From: Hyphomicrobiales bacterium
Lineage (GTDB): Bacteria > Pseudomonadota > Alphaproteobacteria > Rhizobiales > JAKIUO01
Direction of reading: 5' to 3'
Assembly: GCA_027069645.1 (NCBI GenBank)
Contig: JALXEI010000067.1
Location: 1-7,695, forward strand
Length of the DNA stretch: 7,695 nt
The notes beneath the pieces were generated by a model. That model was not told the origin of the DNA. It saw only the letters and a list, made by a program, of their open reading frames with translations, and made no database searches. Shown here in pieces: positions 1 to 6,742 of the stretch. Numbering within the stretch: position 1 is the first letter of the stretch; every line of letters starts with the position of its first letter. The translations under genes and the position numbers were made by a program.

Positions 1-921
1 AAAACGTCTGTTGCGGTCTTTCATGGCCGCGAGGGTTGCGCGCAGTTTGGAGATTTTCAGTTGTACCTCGTTGCGCTCCTTTTCCGCATCGGCGCGAAAT
101 TTCAGACGGATCTCAAGGCTCTTGCGCCCGGTCTGGGCGATGTTGTTTTTGAGTCGCGGTATCTGGTGACGAAGGTCTGAAATGGCGCCCCTGATGCGTT
201 GCAGGGCGGTTTTCTTGTCGAGCAGCTTGTTGGTGGAAGCCGCTCCCATTTTGACAAGACGCACGAGACTTTTGACCTGTTTGCTGACCAGTTCGCGTTC
301 ACGGACACGGTTTTCGAGGCGGGCTTTCAGTTCTTCATATTCGAGTTTTTTCTCGGTGGATTGATCTTTCAGGATCAGCAACTGTTCGTTGAGACGCTCG
401 TTACGCCGTTTAAACAGGCGTTTTTCACCAGCGACCAGTTGCGGATATTTTTGGGTCAGAGCGGGGGGGAAAACAGGCTGTTTTGCGCCACCGGCCTCGG
501 CTTCAAGGCGAATGAGCTCAAGGCGTTTGGCAATCAGTTCGAGGCGTACCCGGCTGATTTCGGCATGTGAAAAGCTGTTTTTGATGCGCAGGAGAATGTC
601 GCCTTTTTTGATCCTGTCGCCTTCCCTGATCAGGATTTCTGAAACAATACCCCCTTCAAGGTGCTGAACGATCTGGTTGGCTGTTGACGGGATAACGCGG
701 CCCTCGCCGCGCGTGACGCGATCGAGATGAACGAGACTGGCCCAGATGATAAAGACACCCATGCCAATGCAAACGGTATAAATAAAAGTCCTGTGGCCAC
801 CTGCGCCAATGGCATCGCAACGACGAACAAACAGGGATTGACGCTGTTGTTCTACACCTTCGTCCGGTGTCGCTGGCGACCGTTCCGGTGATGATTTTCC
901 GGTTTTTCTGAACAAGCTCAT
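1..921 (-). CDS. HlyD-family type I secretion membrane fusion protein, C-terminus cut by window edge
   Basis: Periplasmic adaptor that links an inner-membrane ABC exporter to a TolC-like outer-membrane channel. Reading leftward from the ATG at 921, the frame stays open for 307 codons to the window edge. A short cytoplasmic N-terminus (about 1-43) is followed by one membrane span (about 44-64). Next comes the lipoyl/barrel-sandwich half-motif typical of HlyD proteins (about 72-113, core QHLEGGIVSEILIREGD), then a long charged alpha-helical hairpin region (about 118-307). The return half of the lipoyl domain and the beta-barrel must lie outside the window. The start is supported by a strong ribosome site, AGGAAAGG, 7 bases upstream. 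It is divergent from the ABC gene, whereas the two are usually co-directional. Family assignment is firm; the substrate is unknown. Confidence 0.93.
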   Translation of the reverse strand, partial: MSLFRKTGKSSPERSPATPDEGVEQQRQSLFVRRCDAIGAGGHRTFIYTVCIGMGVFIIWASLVHLDRVTRGEGRVIPSTANQIVQHLEGGIVSEILIREGDRIKKGDILLRIKNSFSHAEISRVRLELIAKRLELIRLEAEAGGAKQPVFPPALTQKYPQLVAGEKRLFKRRNERLNEQLLILKDQSTEKKLEYEELKARLENRVRERELVSKQVKSLVRLVKMGAASTNKLLDKKTALQRIRGAISDLRHQIPRLKNNIAQTGRKSLEIRLKFRADAEKERNEVQLKISKLRATLAAMKDRNRRF

Positions 922-1101
922 ATTCCGGCCTTTCCTGCATTTACGGCCTACGACAAAAGGCGTTTACAAGTTCTTAAGGACTGGAAACATAACTTCGTTG
1001 CATATCACCGCCTGTGACGGGTGTTCCCTTGCGGAAAACCTGCACGGCCTGTTTTTTCCGGCAGTCATTTCGGTTTGGCGTCTTGATGTGGAAAGAAATG
1101 C
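922..1101. promoter_or_regulatory. Divergent intergenic region between the HlyD and ABC exporter genes
   Basis: About 180 bp separate two divergent starts, so promoters for both genes should lie here, or extend into the first codons of the exporter if that gene really starts at 1228. No convincing -35/-10 pair could be picked by eye. At 962-977, read on the minus strand toward hlyD, there is TTAA, seven bases, then TAAAC. This is one mismatch from the TTAA-N7-TTAAC pattern of CtrA sites known in alphaproteobacteria. That match could easily be chance. Confidence 0.45.
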
Positions 1102-3345
1102 ATGCAACACGCAGATCTGCAAAATGACCTGTCAAACAACAGGCCGCCTGCCGGAGAACGCCGCCGCAAGGGCAGCCCCATGCGGGCCGTGCGAAGGGCC
1201 CGCGACGAGGAAGAAAAAGACAGGATCATGACGGGCAAGCCGGTCCTGTGGCTTTTGCACTATTTTGCGGCGCGGATGCAGGGGCGTTCGGCGCAATCGG
1301 TTTTCGGCGCGGACCAGGTTCCCGGGGGGACGGTTTCGCGTGAGGTTTTATCGGATGCCGCCGCCCGGCTCGGCTTGCAGGTGCAATATGAACCGCGTGA
1401 TCTGAACGCGCTGAAAGACGGTGATTTTCCCTGCCTTGTGCCGCTTGAAGACGGAACAGCCTTTCTTGCGACCGGTCTGCAAAACAGCGAGGTTCTGCTG
1501 GTCGATCAGGGCTCCGGCGTGCAGGCTGTTCCCTTCAGGTCATTTACGGCCAGCTATTCCGGCCTTGTCCTGAAGTTGCAGCCTGTAGCAGGCGAGCAGG
1601 CGGGGAGGGAACCCGAAACATCCTCGCAAGGGACAAGAGCGGGGAAGTCTCCGGGGCTGACAGGCCAAATCCTTCATTCCCTACTGGCCGACAGCAAGGC
1701 ACAGCTTGTGCAACTGGCCCTCGCGGCAACGCTTGGCAATATGCTTATGGTGGTGTTGCCACTGTTTATCATGTCTGTCTATGACCGGGTTATTCCGCAT
1801 CTGGCGATGGAAACATTGTGGGCGCTGGCGCTCGGGGTTCTGCTGGCGCTGGCGATTGACCTTGGTTTGCGCATATCGCGATCCCGCCTTCTGGAAGCCA
1901 TTGCCATTTCGATCAGTAATCGCTACCAGGGTCGGTTTTACAGCCGTTTGATGCGGCTCGAAATGGCCGCCATGCCCCGCCTCGCCGGGGGGGTGAGCGC
2001 GGCATTGGCTGAATTCGACCAGTTGTGCCGGATTATTCCGCAAGCCATGATCGCGGTGGCGATTGATCTGCCTTTTTTTATCCTGTTGCTGGGACTGTTG
2101 TCCTATATGGGCGGCTGGGTTGTTGTGGCACCGATATTGGGTATCATCGCCATTGCCGCGGCCAATATGGTCTCCTATGCAAAATCGCGCGAGGTCAATG
2201 CCGCAGCAACGGGGCTTGCCCATACACGCACCAATCAGCTTGTTGAAACACTGGCGGCGATTGAAACCATCAAGGCGACCCGTTCGGAAAACCATATGCT
2301 GGGGCGCTGGGAAAGACTCACAGACGAGGGGGCCTGGCTTTCCTGGCTGGCCCGTCATCAAAGCGGTTATGCCTCGCATCTGACCATTATCATTGTACAG
2401 ATGACGATTGTACTGACTCTCATTATCGGTGTCTATGAACTGCGTGCCGGGGGAATGACAATGGGCGCGCTGGCGGCTTCCTCGCTGCTGGTGGGCCGGT
2501 CGATGGCGCCGATGGGAAATCTGATTGCTCTGATCGTGCGCGGTTTTCATATTTTACGCACCAGTGGTGTTGTCGAACAGATCCTTGCCGCACCGCAGGA
2601 AGAGGCAGGCGACCGTCAGGGGCGTCCTTCCCGGTCCTTCCGGGGCGAGGTTGTTTTCAACAGTGTCAGTTTCAGCTATGAGGCGGACCAGGCCCCGGTT
2701 ATTGACAATATCAGCCTGAAAATTGCCCCGGGGGAACGGGTCGGACTGATTGGCCGTATCGGTTGCGGCAAGAGTACATTGCTGAAACTTTTGCCGCGTC
2801 TGCAACAGCCCGGTTCGGGATCCCTGCTGCTGGATGGTCATGATATTCGTCAGTATGACCCGGCTTTCCTGCGCCACAATATGGCGTTGATGCCGCAAGA
2901 GGCAGTTCTGCTCGAAGGCAGTTTGCGGGACAATATCTGTTTTGGTCTTGATACTGTTTCCGATGATGATTTTCAGCGCGCCGTGGACATTTCCGGCGTG
3001 CAGACCTTTGCAGCGGTTCATCCGCAGGGCTATGGCATGCAGGTGGGACCACGCGGGGAAAAGCTCTCGGGTGGCGAGCGCGCCGGTGTTGTGCTGGCCC
3101 GCACCCTTTTGCGCAATCCGAAAATGCTTTTGCTGGATGAACCGACAGCGGCAATGGATAATGATCTGGAACGGCGAATAGTTGCTTCTCTTTCGCAATG
3201 GCTGGGCAATCGCAGTCTGATCCTTGCCACGCACCGGGCCCCTCTGCTGGCGCTGGTGGATCGCATTATATGGCTACACAATGGCCGGATCGTTGCGGAT
3301 GGTCCGCGCAACGAGATTCTCGCCAGACTGAAAGGGCATGGATAA
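1102..3345 (+). CDS. Type I secretion system permease/ATPase (LapB/LssB-like ABC exporter)
   Basis: Inner-membrane ABC exporter that energises one-step secretion of a protein with a C-terminal signal. Domains, numbered from 1102: an N-terminal C39-like domain (about 43-160), an ABC transmembrane domain (about 200-485), then the nucleotide-binding domain (about 515-742). The latter has Walker A GRIGCGKST (551-559), Q-loop Q599, signature LSGGE (655-659), Walker B MLLLDE (675-680) and switch His 711. The C39-like domain lacks the catalytic Cys near its start and the His-containing motif, so it should not cleave a leader. This is the arrangement in RTX and LapA-type exporters. Start choice is uncertain. 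ATG 1102 has GGAAAG six bases upstream; ATG 1180 and ATG 1228 are alternatives. A 1228 start gives 705 aa, close to usual family length, and would drop a very polar 42-residue leader. The stop overlaps the next start (TAATG). Confidence 0.95.
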   Translation: MQHADLQNDLSNNRPPAGERRRKGSPMRAVRRARDEEEKDRIMTGKPVLWLLHYFAARMQGRSAQSVFGADQVPGGTVSREVLSDAAARLGLQVQYEPRDLNALKDGDFPCLVPLEDGTAFLATGLQNSEVLLVDQGSGVQAVPFRSFTASYSGLVLKLQPVAGEQAGREPETSSQGTRAGKSPGLTGQILHSLLADSKAQLVQLALAATLGNMLMVVLPLFIMSVYDRVIPHLAMETLWALALGVLLALAIDLGLRISRSRLLEAIAISISNRYQGRFYSRLMRLEMAAMPRLAGGVSAALAEFDQLCRIIPQAMIAVAIDLPFFILLLGLLSYMGGWVVVAPILGIIAIAAANMVSYAKSREVNAAATGLAHTRTNQLVETLAAIETIKATRSENHMLGRWERLTDEGAWLSWLARHQSGYASHLTIIIVQMTIVLTLIIGVYELRAGGMTMGALAASSLLVGRSMAPMGNLIALIVRGFHILRTSGVVEQILAAPQEEAGDRQGRPSRSFRGEVVFNSVSFSYEADQAPVIDNISLKIAPGERVGLIGRIGCGKSTLLKLLPRLQQPGSGSLLLDGHDIRQYDPAFLRHNMALMPQEAVLLEGSLRDNICFGLDTVSDDDFQRAVDISGVQTFAAVHPQGYGMQVGPRGEKLSGGERAGVVLARTLLRNPKMLLLDEPTAAMDNDLERRIVASLSQWLGNRSLILATHRAPLLALVDRIIWLHNGRIVADGPRNEILARLKGHG

Positions 3346-4307
3346 TGGCAAGACGCGCCGAAGAAGCGGAAAATCACTGGCCGGGATTTGTCGATGCGCT
3401 CTCGACCATCGTGATGGTCGTGACGTTTCTGCTGATTATTCTTGGCATCGTTATTTTTGTTATTTCGAAAAATATTTCCACAGAACTGGCCAAAAGCGCC
3501 TCCGAAGTCGAGGCAGCTCAATCCGCGCTCGCCCAGGCACAGGACAAGGCGGCAAAGGCCAATGAACAAATCAGGGCCGCCGCTCTTGCACAGGCAAAAG
3601 CAGAGTTGCGGGCCGAGATGATGCATCAGAAAAAACCGGCTGCAAAACAGAGCGATACCGAAGGGGAGAAGCGCGACATCAAAATGGCGCAGGTCGAGCG
3701 TCAGGTCGGGGCTTCGCAAAAGAGCGACGCGCAACAGAAAGCCGGTGTCGAAAAACGAAAGCAGGCCGACGCGAAAGAGGCGAAACAGAACAAACAACAG
3801 CAAAATCGCAAGAGTGCGGCCCGCAGCAAAAAATCCGCCGCCAGTTTCAGGCCGCAATTTTCGGAACAGCTGACTCAAAATGACGAGATCGACAGCAAGG
3901 ACAGGCTTTCGGTCCGCAGCCGTCAGACCCGCAATACAAAACAGATCGTCATTGCAACAGTGGAACAGGAGCGGAAACATCGCAAGGTGCATGTGACGAG
4001 TTCAACAGCGATATTGTCACTGCTGTTCAGGGGGGGCATCAAAATAACAAAGGAAGCCTCCGGCGAGTTGCAGGACTTTTTGAAAGAAACGGCAGGCCCG
4101 TCATCATCGGCAAAATATGAAATACGGGCTTTTATCAATACAGACAAGGGCTCAATAAGCGAAGCGAGGCGGCTTGCCTATTATCGGGCTCTGGCAACGC
4201 GCAACGAATTGCTGAAGCTCGGTGTGAAGGCGCGCAGGATTGCCATCAGGGTCGGCAGTTCCGGACGTCCGGGAGACGCCGGGAAAGTAAATGTATATCT
4301 GAAATAA
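3345..4307 (+). CDS. MotB-like stator protein with OmpA-like peptidoglycan-binding domain
   Basis: Predicted ion-channel and anchor subunit of a MotAB/ZorAB-type stator, 320 aa. The N-terminus carries the MotB-type signature HWPGFVDALSTIVMVVTFLL, with Asp17 placed like the proton-carrying Asp of MotB at the start of the single span (about 18-41). Residues 44-165 form a long Lys/Ala/Gln/Glu-rich helical stretch resembling TolA domain II. Residues about 220-320 look like an OmpA/MotB peptidoglycan-binding domain. NTD at 265-267 and YYRA at 279-282 sit near the positions of the Asp and Arg that bind diaminopimelate in OmpA-family domains, although the Asp-Arg spacing is one residue shorter than in the OmpA I compared from memory. 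The start overlaps the exporter stop by one base and has AAAGGG eight bases upstream, so translational coupling is likely. A TolR/ExbD-like role is the alternative. Confidence 0.85.
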   Translation: MARRAEEAENHWPGFVDALSTIVMVVTFLLIILGIVIFVISKNISTELAKSASEVEAAQSALAQAQDKAAKANEQIRAAALAQAKAELRAEMMHQKKPAAKQSDTEGEKRDIKMAQVERQVGASQKSDAQQKAGVEKRKQADAKEAKQNKQQQNRKSAARSKKSAASFRPQFSEQLTQNDEIDSKDRLSVRSRQTRNTKQIVIATVEQERKHRKVHVTSSTAILSLLFRGGIKITKEASGELQDFLKETAGPSSSAKYEIRAFINTDKGSISEARRLAYYRALATRNELLKLGVKARRIAIRVGSSGRPGDAGKVNVYLK

Positions 4308-4483
4308 TAATTTAAAACAGATGCTTGAAGCGAACAGTTGCAAAGGCGTCGATGGGAACAGACCGGCTGCCGGAATCCGGAAATTAACCCCTTGTTGAGT
4401 ATATCTGTTTAACACTCGATACGGTTTGTGCTGCGCAGGGTTGATTGCAATGATCTTTATTTTTGCTGCATTTGGACGATTGA
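4308..4483 (+). promoter_or_regulatory. Intergenic gap within the secretion/stator cluster, possible internal promoter
   Basis: This 176-bp gap is the only sizeable break in the plus-strand cluster, so the MotA-like and PilZ-like genes may have their own promoter. A weak candidate is TTGAGT (4395-4400) with GATACG 17 bases downstream (4418-4423). At 4384-4398 the sequence reads TTAA, seven bases, TTGA, one mismatch from a CtrA-type TTAA-N7-TTAA site. There is no clear terminator hairpin with a T-run, so read-through from the upstream genes is also possible. No gene is visible here. Confidence 0.35.
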
Positions 4484-6151
4484 ATGAGAAAACACATTCA
4501 AAAACAGCTCTATCGCATGACCTTTGTGGTTGTGATGATGATTGCGCTTGCGCTCTGGCAGCATCAGTTTGTGATCACGGCGATCAATTCAAATATTTTT
4601 CTCAATGCAACGATCATCGGCACTTTTGTGTTTGGTCTTGGACTGATCTTCAAATATCAGTTTGACCTGTGCAACGAGATCACCGCCTTTGAGGCTCTTC
4701 AGGAAAAATACAATGATATATTGCGTCGGGACGAGGATGAAACGGACCCGTTCTGGCGTTTCCGGAGATGTTCCGAGCCCGCCATCATCTTCTCGCCGCC
4801 ACGCATTATGTGGCAGGCCTATTTTCTGATTTCAGACGAGATGTCGCGCACCGGTGATCTTAAAATCTCCGCCGGGACCATGCAGACTCTTGTCGATGGC
4901 ATTGATACAAAGCTTGATGATCAAAAGTCCCTTTCCTCCTATATCACCGGTCTGCTGGTCTTTCTGGGACTGATCGGTACCTTTGTCGGTCTGATGGTGA
5001 CGCTGGCTTCCGTGGGCAAGATCATTGGCGATCTGGATTTGTCGGGCGGCGGTGGCACCGAAGTCATTCAGAAACTGATGAACAACCTCAAGACACCATT
5101 GCAGGGCATGGCGCCGGGGTTCAGTTCATCGCTGTTTGGCCTGATTACCTCGCTGGCGCTTGGTCTGATCGGACGTTTTCAGAATCTTGCCGCCTCCAGT
5201 CTCAAGCTGGAGTTCGAGGCATGGCTGTCGAGTGTGGTGCATATTACCGATGATGTCGATGGCGGCGATGCCGGTGTGGTGGCCAGGGGGGGCGGGCCCG
5301 GTATTGACATGCAGCATCTGCGATTGATGTACAATGTGGCCAGATACAGCCTGACGGCTTCCCATCGTACGAACCGCATTCTTGATCGCCTGACCTCGGC
5401 AGTGAACGGGCTTGCCGAAGAACAGTCGAAACAGGGCACTGCAACCCTGCAACTTTCGGGAAATCTGGAAAAAACAGCACAATATCAGGGCGCCGTGTCC
5501 TGGCATCTAGGTCGCACCGCAAAGGCTCTGTCGCGCTATGAGGAACTGGCACTGGCCGAATCGGCCCGGACGGGCTCCATGCTGGGAACGATGACAGAGA
5601 AGATTGCCGATCTGGCGGCCGAGCAGTCGAAGCAGGGGCAACTGACCGGGAAGCTGGCGGATCAGGTGGCCGAAAATGCCCGGTATCAAAGCCTTGTGAC
5701 GCACCATCTCGGGCGCACCGCAAAGGCGCTTGAGAGCCACGATGATATGGCCCTCAAACTGCGCGAAATGGAAGCCGGTCTCAATACCCGTATCGATGAT
5801 CTGGCCGGATTGATTGACCGTTCCACCGGCAATATTGAATCCCTCACGGAAGAAATAATCAGGCTGGGCGAGCAGGAGGAAAATGCGCTTGATCGGGAAT
5901 ATCAGCGCATGATGAAGGAAATTGATACGACCATTCGGGAAGAACAACAGAGCGGGGGTGTCGGCAAAGGTCAGGTGATGGAAGACCAGGCCGTGGCTGT
6001 CAATGCCGGTCCGTCTGTGCCGCAAGGGTCACCGGCGGCGGCTCCTGTTGCTTCTCCTGCACGATCACATACGGGCCCGGCGGATCCCGTCAATGCCATG
6101 CGTGAAAAGCTTGCCGATGCCTGGCGGGCGGACAGGGACGAGGAAATCTGA
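4484..6151 (+). CDS. MotA/ExbB/ZorA-like proton channel protein with long coiled tail
   Basis: Predicted pentameric-type channel subunit pairing with the MotB-like protein, 555 aa. Four likely spans: about 12-33, 40-58, 153-178 and 208-231. The last two carry the MotA/TolQ/ExbB hallmark sequences GLIGTFVGLMVTL (162-174) and PGFSSSLFGLITSLALGL (211-228). Residues 61-150 form a cytoplasmic loop. After span four comes a roughly 320-residue soluble tail, much longer than in MotA or ExbB and reminiscent of ZorA. It contains two tandem 67-residue units (295-361 and 362-428), a charged coiled-coil region (about 425-490) and an Ala/Pro-rich linker near 515-535. An in-frame TGA immediately before the ATG makes 4484 the most upstream possible start; the ribosome site is weak (GGA seven bases upstream). 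Channel-family assignment is firm; coupling to secretion is inferred from context. Confidence 0.85.
   Translation: MRKHIQKQLYRMTFVVVMMIALALWQHQFVITAINSNIFLNATIIGTFVFGLGLIFKYQFDLCNEITAFEALQEKYNDILRRDEDETDPFWRFRRCSEPAIIFSPPRIMWQAYFLISDEMSRTGDLKISAGTMQTLVDGIDTKLDDQKSLSSYITGLLVFLGLIGTFVGLMVTLASVGKIIGDLDLSGGGGTEVIQKLMNNLKTPLQGMAPGFSSSLFGLITSLALGLIGRFQNLAASSLKLEFEAWLSSVVHITDDVDGGDAGVVARGGGPGIDMQHLRLMYNVARYSLTASHRTNRILDRLTSAVNGLAEEQSKQGTATLQLSGNLEKTAQYQGAVSWHLGRTAKALSRYEELALAESARTGSMLGTMTEKIADLAAEQSKQGQLTGKLADQVAENARYQSLVTHHLGRTAKALESHDDMALKLREMEAGLNTRIDDLAGLIDRSTGNIESLTEEIIRLGEQEENALDREYQRMMKEIDTTIREEQQSGGVGKGQVMEDQAVAVNAGPSVPQGSPAAAPVASPARSHTGPADPVNAMREKLADAWRADRDEEI
5366..5767 (+). repeat. Two tandem 67-codon repeats in the tail of the MotA-like protein
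   Basis: Residues 295-361 and 362-428 align without gaps at a constant offset of 67 residues. Shared blocks are RT....L...T early in the unit, then LA.EQSKQG (310-318 and 377-385), a .YQ block (334-335 and 401-402), and HLGRTAKAL (341-349 and 408-416). The DNA has diverged more than the protein, which suggests an old duplication kept by selection on the helical structure. It may set the length of a cytoplasmic coiled tail. Confidence 0.85.
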
Positions 6152-6153
6152 TC

Positions 6154-6531
6154 ATGTCATTTTTATCCCGGCTGTATGACCGCAATCTGCATCACAAAAT
6201 CCCCTTTCTGCGGGTCGGTTCGGCTGCCGACCGACGCTATCAGCGCATTGACTGTTATGTGATCAGCACCCTGTCGCTGATGAACCGTCCGATCAAGTTT
6301 GACGGTGTTGTGGACAGTATATCGAAAATGGGTATGCAGTTTCGACCGGCCTCAAGCTATATTCTCGACCGGCGCGGGGAGATGGTCGGTGTCGATATAA
6401 ATTACAAGACCTATTTCGGCACCATTGTCGCCGTTCGTCAGTCCGGTTACGGGATATCTCTATCCGATCCGATTTCGGATGACGATCTCGATATCATTCT
6501 TGAAGAATACGGCATTGACATCCCCGCCTGA
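6154..6531 (+). CDS. Small PilZ-like domain protein
   Basis: A 125-aa soluble protein with no signal peptide or membrane span. The layout resembles a PilZ domain: an Arg-rich RRYQR segment (27-31, fitting RxxxR), a beta-strand region, then SISKMGMQF (55-63) where the second PilZ motif [D/N]xSxxG would be, followed by strands ending GYGISLSD (98-105) and an acidic C-terminus. The first position of the second motif is Ser55 instead of Asp/Asn, so c-di-GMP binding is plausible but not assured. The start lies 2 bp after the MotA-like stop with GAGGAAA seven bases upstream, so the two are co-translated. PilZ proteins are known to act on flagellar stators (YcgR on MotA), which suits this neighbourhood. 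The PilZ call is by eye only; an unrelated small beta-barrel is possible. Confidence 0.65.
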   Translation: MSFLSRLYDRNLHHKIPFLRVGSAADRRYQRIDCYVISTLSLMNRPIKFDGVVDSISKMGMQFRPASSYILDRRGEMVGVDINYKTYFGTIVAVRQSGYGISLSDPISDDDLDIILEEYGIDIPA

Positions 6532-6538
6532 CAGGCGG
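6524..6538 (+). terminator. Small GC-rich hairpin over the PilZ-like stop codon
   Basis: CCGCCT, loop GAC, AGGCGG forms a 6-bp perfect stem overlapping the TGA stop at 6529-6531. The downstream sequence is pyrimidine-rich (CTTCTTTCC near 6546) but lacks a clean T-run, so it is at best a weak intrinsic terminator for the plus-strand cluster. Confidence 0.3.
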
Positions 6539-6576
6539 CACTCCGCTTCTTTCCGTTCCCGCGCTTTCTGTCGATC

Positions 6577-6717
6577 CGCTCCCCGGGCAAGCGACAAGCA
6601 CTGACCCCGGATCCGGGGATAACAAATACAGAACAGGTTGAGAAAGCGAACAAAAACAAAAGCATATCACATGCGACTCTGGACCCCGGCTCTGCGCTAT
6701 CGCTTGCCCGGGGAGCG
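6577..6717. repeat. REP-like inverted palindromic elements in convergent intergenic region
   Basis: CGCTCCCCGGGCAAGCGA at 6577-6594 recurs as a perfect 18-bp inverted copy at 6700-6717. Each copy is followed on its own strand by an ACCCCGG-type or CCGGGG block. The left copy continues into a perfect 14-bp palindrome, CCCCGGATCCGGGG (6605-6618), and the right one contains GACCCCGG (6682-6689). The arms can form individual hairpins or one large stem-loop enclosing about 105 bp. Such GC-rich intergenic palindromes between convergent genes are common in alphaproteobacterial genomes and may act as bidirectional terminators or mRNA stabilisers. No gene is visible in 6532-6742. Confidence 0.7.
6649..6674 (-). 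terminator. Candidate terminator for the argH cluster
   Basis: Read on the minus strand, GCAT-GTGAT-ATGC (6674-6662) is followed by TTTTGTTTTTG. The stem is only 4 bp, but the T-rich tail is the clearest one downstream of the LptM-like gene. The strong GC palindrome at 6700-6717 just upstream may supply the main structure. Weak call. Confidence 0.3.
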
Positions 6718-6742
6718 AGAGTTGCGTGGTGAGAAATGCGAC

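Noticed and set aside
656..940. Alternative minus-strand start at 940 near the hlyD start.
   Set aside because: Out of frame with the HlyD motifs; the ATG at 921 gives the conserved span and lipoyl motif and has the better-placed ribosome site.
1681..2550. Long minus-strand open frame (289 codons) inside the exporter gene.
   Set aside because: Antisense to a clearly conserved ABC transmembrane domain; its translation is low-complexity, rich in His/Gln/Arg, with no family motif.
3030..3992. 320-codon minus-strand open frame across the exporter end and the MotB-like gene.
   Set aside because: Antisense to well-supported coding sequence on the plus strand; the apparent Leu/Phe-rich stretch is the complement of Lys/Glu-rich codons.
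4152..4415. 87-codon minus-strand frame with a hydrophobic start.
   Set aside because: Mostly antisense to the OmpA-like domain, without a clear ribosome site or motif.
3345..6151. Flagellar motAB stator genes.
   Set aside because: Gene order is reversed, the MotA-like tail and MotB-like linker are far longer than in flagellar stators, and no flagellar or chemotaxis gene is nearby.
3345..6531. A Zorya anti-phage system (ZorA/ZorB).
   Set aside because: The MotA-like long tail and MotB-like OmpA domain do resemble ZorAB, but no ZorC, ZorD helicase or ZorE nuclease follows; the next gene is PilZ-like and then a housekeeping cluster. The tight link to a type I exporter favours an envelope role.
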